From assembly GCA_945868845.1 (NCBI GenBank), contig CAMBMS010000009.1:1-64000 (forward strand): 64,000 nt of DNA, written 5' to 3'. The notes beneath the pieces were generated by a model. The model was not told the DNA's origin and did not search any database. It saw only the letters and a list, made by a program, of their open reading frames with translations. This stretch comes from Asaia bogorensis (lineage in GTDB: Bacteria; Pseudomonadota; Alphaproteobacteria; Acetobacterales; Acetobacteraceae). This document shows, piece by piece, positions 61,329-64,000 of this stretch. The position numbers and the translations under genes are program-made. Numbering within the stretch: position 1 is the first letter of the stretch; every line of letters begins with the position of its first letter.

Positions 61329-63400
61329 GCTTGCCTCCGCATGCGGATATAGCCGCGCGCATCAATGTGGGCGGCCCAGCCGGGGGGGGTGACGCAGGTG
61401 GAGTCCAGCGCTTCGATTATCGCAGGGCCGGGAATGGTCTGTCCCGTGACGAGGCCGTCGCGCCAATGCACCGGGCAGTCGATCTTGCCGGTAGTGGGGA
61501 ACCAAGTCATCCGGGTGCGGCCTCGGGCGCGGGCGGCGTCGCCAAGCTGGGTCAATGCCAATCCCGGCAGCCGCCCCAGCGCGGTCAGACGCAGATTCAC
61601 CAGCTGCACCGGTTCGTTCGCATTGGCGTGGCCGTAGGTCTGTTCGTGACGCCGGTGAAATTCCATCGCTAGCCGGTTCAAGCTTTCCCGCGTGATCAGC
61701 CCGCCCGCCATGGGGATCGACAGCTCATAGGCCTGCCGGCGATAGCGCAGATCGGCGGAACGCTGCAGCGCGCGGCGGTCCAAGGGCACTCGCGCGGCCT
61801 CCTGCATCGCCGCGCCGTCGCGTTCCATCAGGGCGAAGGCATCGGTGACGCGCGTCGGCTCCACCGTACCAAGATCCGCATACAGCGTGCGGGAATAATC
61901 GCGCCGCAAATCCGTCGCCACCAGTCCCAACGCCGAAAACGCGCCGGGCGCGGGCGGCACGATCACTTCGGGGATGTCCAGCTCCTCCGCCAACGCCACC
62001 GCATGCACCGGCCCGGCCCCGCCGAAGGCCATGAGGGAAAACTCCTGCGGGTCGTGCCCGCGCTCGATAGAGACGATGCGCAGCGCCTGCGCCATGTTGG
62101 CATTGACGATCTCGATCATCCGCGCAGCCGCCTGCTCCACCGTCAAGCCAAGCGGCGCGGCGATGTGCGCACGAATCGCTTCCTCCGCCGCGGCTAAATC
62201 GATGCGCAACTCACCACCCAGCAGAAATTCGCGATCCAGATGTCCAAGTACCACGTTGGCGTCCGTTACCGTGGGCCGCGAGCCCCCGCGGCCGTAGGCG
62301 GCCGGGCCAGGTGCCGCGCCGGCGCTTTCCGGCCCGAGTTTCAGCGCCCCGCCCGGATCGATCCAGGCGATGGAGCCACCGCCGGCACTGACCTCAGCCA
62401 GATCGATCACCGGCACGCGGATCGGATGGCCGGTACCTTGCACCCAGCGTTTCGCGCTGGCGGAGCCGCCGACTTCGTATTCGGCCGTGACGGTAACTTC
62501 ACCATTCACGATAATGGAGGCCTTGGCGGTGGTGCCGCCCATGTCGAAGGAAAGTAAATTCGCCACGCCCAACTGCCGCCCCGCAAGCTGCGCCGCGATC
62601 ACCCCGGCGGCGGGGCCGGATTCCACCACCGCGGCCGGCATCCGGATCGCCTCGGCGATATCCAGCACCCCGCCGGCGGAGCCCATCACATGCAGGTCGG
62701 GTAGGCCGAGGTCGCGGCAGGCGGCTTGCAGGCGGCGCAGATAGCTGTCCAGCAGCGGGCCGACATAGGCGCAGACGGCAGTGGTAGAGGCGCGCTCGAA
62801 TTCTCTGATCTCTGGCAACACCTCGCACGACAGGAATACCCGGACGCCCGGCAGGGCAGCACGGAGCAGCTCCCCCGCGCGGCGTTCATGCGTGTCGTTG
62901 AGGAAGGAGAACATGAACGACACCGCCACCGTATCCAGATTCGCCTCGCGGATCGAGGCGATGATGGGGGCCAGCTCCGCCTCAGCCAGCTTCGTGACGA
63001 TTTCACCCTGGGCGCCGATGCGTTCGGAAATCTCAAATCGCCAGCGGCGAGGAACCAGCGATTCCGGTGCATCCTGGAACAGATCGTAAAGATCGGCGCG
63101 GCAGGAGCGGCGCAGCTCTAACAGATCGCGGAAGCCGCGTGTCGCGAGAAATCCCACCCGCGCGCCCTGCTTCTGCAAAATGGCGTTGGTGACGACGGTG
63201 GTGGCGTGCGACAGCAGCGCCACGTCGGCGGGCACGATGGCCTGATCAGCAATGCCGCGTCGCACGCCACCAAGCACAGCCTCGGCGAAATCATCCGGGG
63301 TGCTTAGCACCTTGGTGATACAGATCCGGCCTGTGGCCTCGTCCACCATCGCCACATCGGTGAAGGTGCCGCCGATATCGACCCCAATTCGCCATGCCAT
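61325..63400 (-). CDS. hyuA: Hydantoinase/oxoprolinase subunit A (HyuA)
   Basis: A 691-residue HydA-type ATP-binding subunit. ATP-site motifs of the actin-like fold: WRIGVDIGGTFTDVAMVDEA at the start and LLSFDMGGTTAKASIIVNGE at about residue 285. The loop ARVGFLATRGFRDLLELRR is family-specific, as is FGGAGPVHAVALAEELDIPE. ATG 63400 begins the conserved part; ATG 63409 is the alternative and lies closer to GGGG. First gene of the HyuA-HyuB-GMC operon. The 260 bases upstream show no gene and probably hold the promoter. Confidence 0.9.
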   Translation of the reverse strand: MAWRIGVDIGGTFTDVAMVDEATGRICITKVLSTPDDFAEAVLGGVRRGIADQAIVPADVALLSHATTVVTNAILQKQGARVGFLATRGFRDLLELRRSCRADLYDLFQDAPESLVPRRWRFEISERIGAQGEIVTKLAEAELAPIIASIREANLDTVAVSFMFSFLNDTHERRAGELLRAALPGVRVFLSCEVLPEIREFERASTTAVCAYVGPLLDSYLRRLQAACRDLGLPDLHVMGSAGGVLDIAEAIRMPAAVVESGPAAGVIAAQLAGRQLGVANLLSFDMGGTTAKASIIVNGEVTVTAEYEVGGSASAKRWVQGTGHPIRVPVIDLAEVSAGGGSIAWIDPGGALKLGPESAGAAPGPAAYGRGGSRPTVTDANVVLGHLDREFLLGGELRIDLAAAEEAIRAHIAAPLGLTVEQAAARMIEIVNANMAQALRIVSIERGHDPQEFSLMAFGGAGPVHAVALAEELDIPEVIVPPAPGAFSALGLVATDLRRDYSRTLYADLGTVEPTRVTDAFALMERDGAAMQEAARVPLDRRALQRSADLRYRRQAYELSIPMAGGLITRESLNRLAMEFHRRHEQTYGHANANEPVQLVNLRLTALGRLPGLALTQLGDAARARGRTRMTWFPTTGKIDCPVHWRDGLVTGQTIPGPAIIEALDSTCVTPPGWAAHIDARGYIRMRRQA

Positions 63401-63664
63401 GCGTACCATTTTCCCCGTTATCAGGCCATGATGGACCAGATGCCGGGAGAATGTCACCATCCCCCCCCGGTTACCGGTCGTGATGGCGTATGGACGCCCT
63501 TTATCGTTGGGTCGCCTTTCTACCCGAGGGCTGCCGAAGCCATCGACAATGGGGGTATTCTTAAAATGCGGACATTCTTAATGAGCAAGTCATGCGTGTG
63601 GACGGAGTTTTTCTCAAGGAACCGGTGTCAAGCATATAGGGCGCTGTAATAGAGGGGCGTCGCC

Positions 63665-64000
63665 TCACGCGAAAGCGCGGCGGATGCGGCCCCAATCTTC
63701 GATCGCGTGCTCCTGGTTGGGCAGGATGGAAAACACAACCTGGCTGAAGCCAGCTTCGCGCAGCATCTCGACGCGTTGCCTTAGCTCGGCTTCTGGCGCG
63801 GTCCAGGTTGTGGCCTGGATGAGATCGGCGGAGAGGAACGGGCGTTCATCGTCGCGCACGAACATCAGATGGCCGCGATGATTATTCAGGTAATAAGCGC
63901 CTCGCGGACGGAAATTTCGAGCCATGGCGACATAACCGTTCACCGCCTCGGCGAAGGCCGGCGGTAGCGGGGCATTGTTCGCATGGCCGGCCATCGCCTC
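63665..64000 (-). CDS. Luciferase-like (LLM) oxidoreductase, C-terminal part (runs off the window)
   Basis: About 111 C-terminal residues of a protein whose N-terminus lies beyond base 64000. Text such as VNGYVAMARNFRPRGAYYLN, LIQATTWTAPEAELRQRVEM and GFSQVVFSILPNQEHAIEDW with RIRRAFA looks like the end of an F420/FMN luciferase-like oxidoreductase of the methylene-H4MPT-reductase type. This would be the third luciferase-fold enzyme of the island, on the same strand as HyuA. The intergenic stretch 63401-63664 holds no other gene. Confidence 0.6.
   Translation of the reverse strand, partial: EAMAGHANNAPLPPAFAEAVNGYVAMARNFRPRGAYYLNNHRGHLMFVRDDERPFLSADLIQATTWTAPEAELRQRVEMLREAGFSQVVFSILPNQEHAIEDWGRIRRAFA

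Overview
The window is GC-rich chromosomal DNA of an alphaproteobacterium, most likely Rhodospirillales/Acetobacteraceae. The evidence is an rRNA operon ending 23S-5S-tRNA-fMet, an lptF-lptG-lptD-surA block, pepA-holC followed by a DUF3297 gene, and an alphaproteobacterial RpoH. The family placement is inference from gene content; no marker tree could be run.

Layout. 1-0.86 kb: 3' end of an rRNA operon (23S end, 5S, initiator tRNA). 1.0-3.9 kb: a tightly coupled minus-strand cassette of an FeS-type photolyase, a DUF2256 mini-protein, an SDR and a DCC thiol oxidoreductase. 4.2-7.3 kb: LOG-family nucleotide hydrolase, class II aldolase, a scar with tRNA-like pieces, and a PhyH dioxygenase. 7.4-13.3 kb: the outer-membrane biogenesis block surA-lptD-lptG-lptF. 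13.4-21.2 kb: TfdA-type dioxygenase, GlcD-type FAD oxidase, threonylcarbamoyl-AMP synthase, pepA, holC, DUF3297 and nitronate monooxygenase. 21.2-31.3 kb: an accessory zone with GST, MORN proteins, a RAMA-like orphan, a YHYH peptide, several gene remnants, a copper/redox pair, a second TfdA dioxygenase and a 4-hydroxyacetophenone-monooxygenase-like BVMO. 31.3-33.9 kb: core genes rluD and rpoH, the latter behind a textbook promoter with an embedded palindrome.

33.9-44.0 kb: oxalyl-CoA decarboxylase, a dead MFS gene, a Dpp/Opp-type importer whose binding-protein gene is a relic, an acyl-CoA dehydrogenase, IS3 and ATPase remnants, and a fumarase/aspartase-superfamily lyase. 44.1-46.5 kb: a histidine kinase stub, a GNAT-Nudix fusion and a CinA/MoCF-domain protein. 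46.5-64 kb: a compact catabolic island. It holds two NtaA/SnaA-type flavin monooxygenases, an AstE/ASPA-like deacylase, an ArgE-like M20 deacylase, a complete second peptide-type ABC importer with intact binding protein, a GMC oxidoreductase, an ATP-dependent hydantoinase/oxoprolinase pair (HyuA/HyuB), and the end of a third luciferase-like oxidoreductase at the window edge.

How the genes may work together (inference): the 46.5-64 kb island looks like an uptake-plus-degradation unit for an organic nitrogen compound, such as an amide, lactam or N-acyl/aminopolycarboxylate. Import by the ABC system would be followed by FMNH2-dependent C-N or C-C oxidation, ATP-dependent cyclic-amide opening, deacylation and alcohol oxidation. 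The window also carries at least ten decayed genes, which suggests ongoing gain and loss of transport and catabolic functions.
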